Shown here one piece after another: positions 61,413 to 61,629 of a stretch of DNA of 61,629 bases. A program made the translations under genes and the position numbers. Where the stretch lies: assembly GCF_000686665.1 (NCBI RefSeq), contig NZ_JMLH01000011.1, forward strand, positions 1-61,629. Direction: 5' to 3'. The stretch comes from Thomasclavelia saccharogumia DSM 17460 (GTDB taxonomy: Bacteria; Bacillota_I; Bacilli_A; Erysipelotrichales; Coprobacillaceae). Every line of letters starts with the position of its first letter. Position 1 is the stretch's first letter. Below the pieces are notes generated by a model. The model was not told where the DNA came from. It saw only the letters and a program-made list of their open reading frames with translations, and ran no database searches.

Positions 61413-61629
61413 ATGAATACTAAATCTATAAATGACAAAATCAAACAATTTCCTATCCTTAATGATGTTAGGATCGCTCTCGATTTAAAAAACCTTGCCG
61501 ATAAAACTATTATCAATTATATGGACGGTATCGCTCGTTTTCTTGATTTCATTAATTATGACAATCTTTTTGATATTAACGAAGACCACTTCAGAGATTA
61601 TCTCCTCTATCTTCATTCTACTCCTTTAT
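61413..61629 (+). CDS. Tyrosine recombinase/integrase, N-terminal part (runs off window)
   Basis: The first 72 residues of a gene that leaves the window. The sequence has the SAM-like core-binding fold pattern of phage-type integrases: LADKTIINYMDGIARFLDF then FDINEDHFRDYLLYL. AAAGGA stands 10 bases before the ATG. The catalytic domain is outside the window. The orientation and distance make it unlikely to be the integrase of the Tn916-type element at the other end. Confidence 0.7.
   Translation, partial: MNTKSINDKIKQFPILNDVRIALDLKNLADKTIINYMDGIARFLDFINYDNLFDINEDHFRDYLLYLHSTPL

Overview
This window looks like the chromosome of a low-GC, Gram-positive gut anaerobe (Bacillota). An Erysipelotrichia-type organism such as the Thomasclavelia/Coprobacillus group is my inference. 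The evidence is very AT-rich housekeeping DNA with strong AGGAGG ribosome sites, sortase-anchored surface enzymes, oxygen-sensitive glycyl-radical metabolism, mannose-family PTS transport and CcpA, LacI and HrcA (CIRCE) regulatory sites. No rRNA, tRNA or CRISPR array was seen.

Region 1 (about 1-19270, almost all minus strand) is most of a Tn916-family integrative conjugative element (ICE). Its core is visibly more GC-rich than the rest. Reading leftwards from its end near 19270 the order is: surface adhesin with VaFE repeats, structured leader, two YdcP proteins, FtsK/TcpA coupling ATPase, oriT, MobT relaxase, DUF3789, TcpD-like, two ArdA antirestriction proteins, TcpE, VirB4, membrane channel (Orf15), NlpC/P60 wall hydrolase and TcpC. 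AT-rich cargo interrupts it: a DUF3796 protein with an XRE regulator, a DUF3784 protein, and an SdpR/SdpI immunity-type operon where Tn916 carries tet(M). No integrase or excisionase lies inside the window. The far ICE end abuts a truncated N-acetylmuramoyl-L-alanine amidase gene.

Region 2 (19505-31834) is chromosomal: an aldehyde dehydrogenase, a MetE-like methyltransferase, a large wall-anchored DUF4091 glycosidase, and a module of glycyl radical enzyme, fructose-6-phosphate-aldolase-like enzyme, radical SAM activase and DeoR regulator. That module resembles the E. coli YbiW/PflD plus Fsa 'anhydroglycolysis' set. It is followed by a small heat-shock gene under a CIRCE-overlapped promoter.

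Region 3 (31850-58736) is the centrepiece: a LacI-controlled locus for a uronic-acid-containing heteropolysaccharide. Two wall-anchored lyases of the alginate-lyase superfamily would cut the polymer outside. A IIA/IIB/IIC/IID mannose-family PTS would import the oligosaccharides. Cytoplasmic GH88, two GH36, GH43, GH28-like, DUF2264, nucleoside-hydrolase-like and carbohydrate-binding proteins would take them apart. A divergent operon (DhuD-type reductase, DhuI-type isomerase, KDG kinase, KDPG aldolase) would send the unsaturated uronate to pyruvate and glyceraldehyde-3-phosphate. Related palindromic operators (core AAACCGGTTT) lie at the lacI promoter, the lyase promoter and both arms of the divergent PTS/uronate region. 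Two of these promoters also have a consensus cre (CcpA) site over the -35 box.

Region 4 (58737-61629) is decayed DNA: hairpins, a multiply interrupted YhcG/DUF1016 nuclease pseudogene, and at the edge the start of a tyrosine-recombinase gene.
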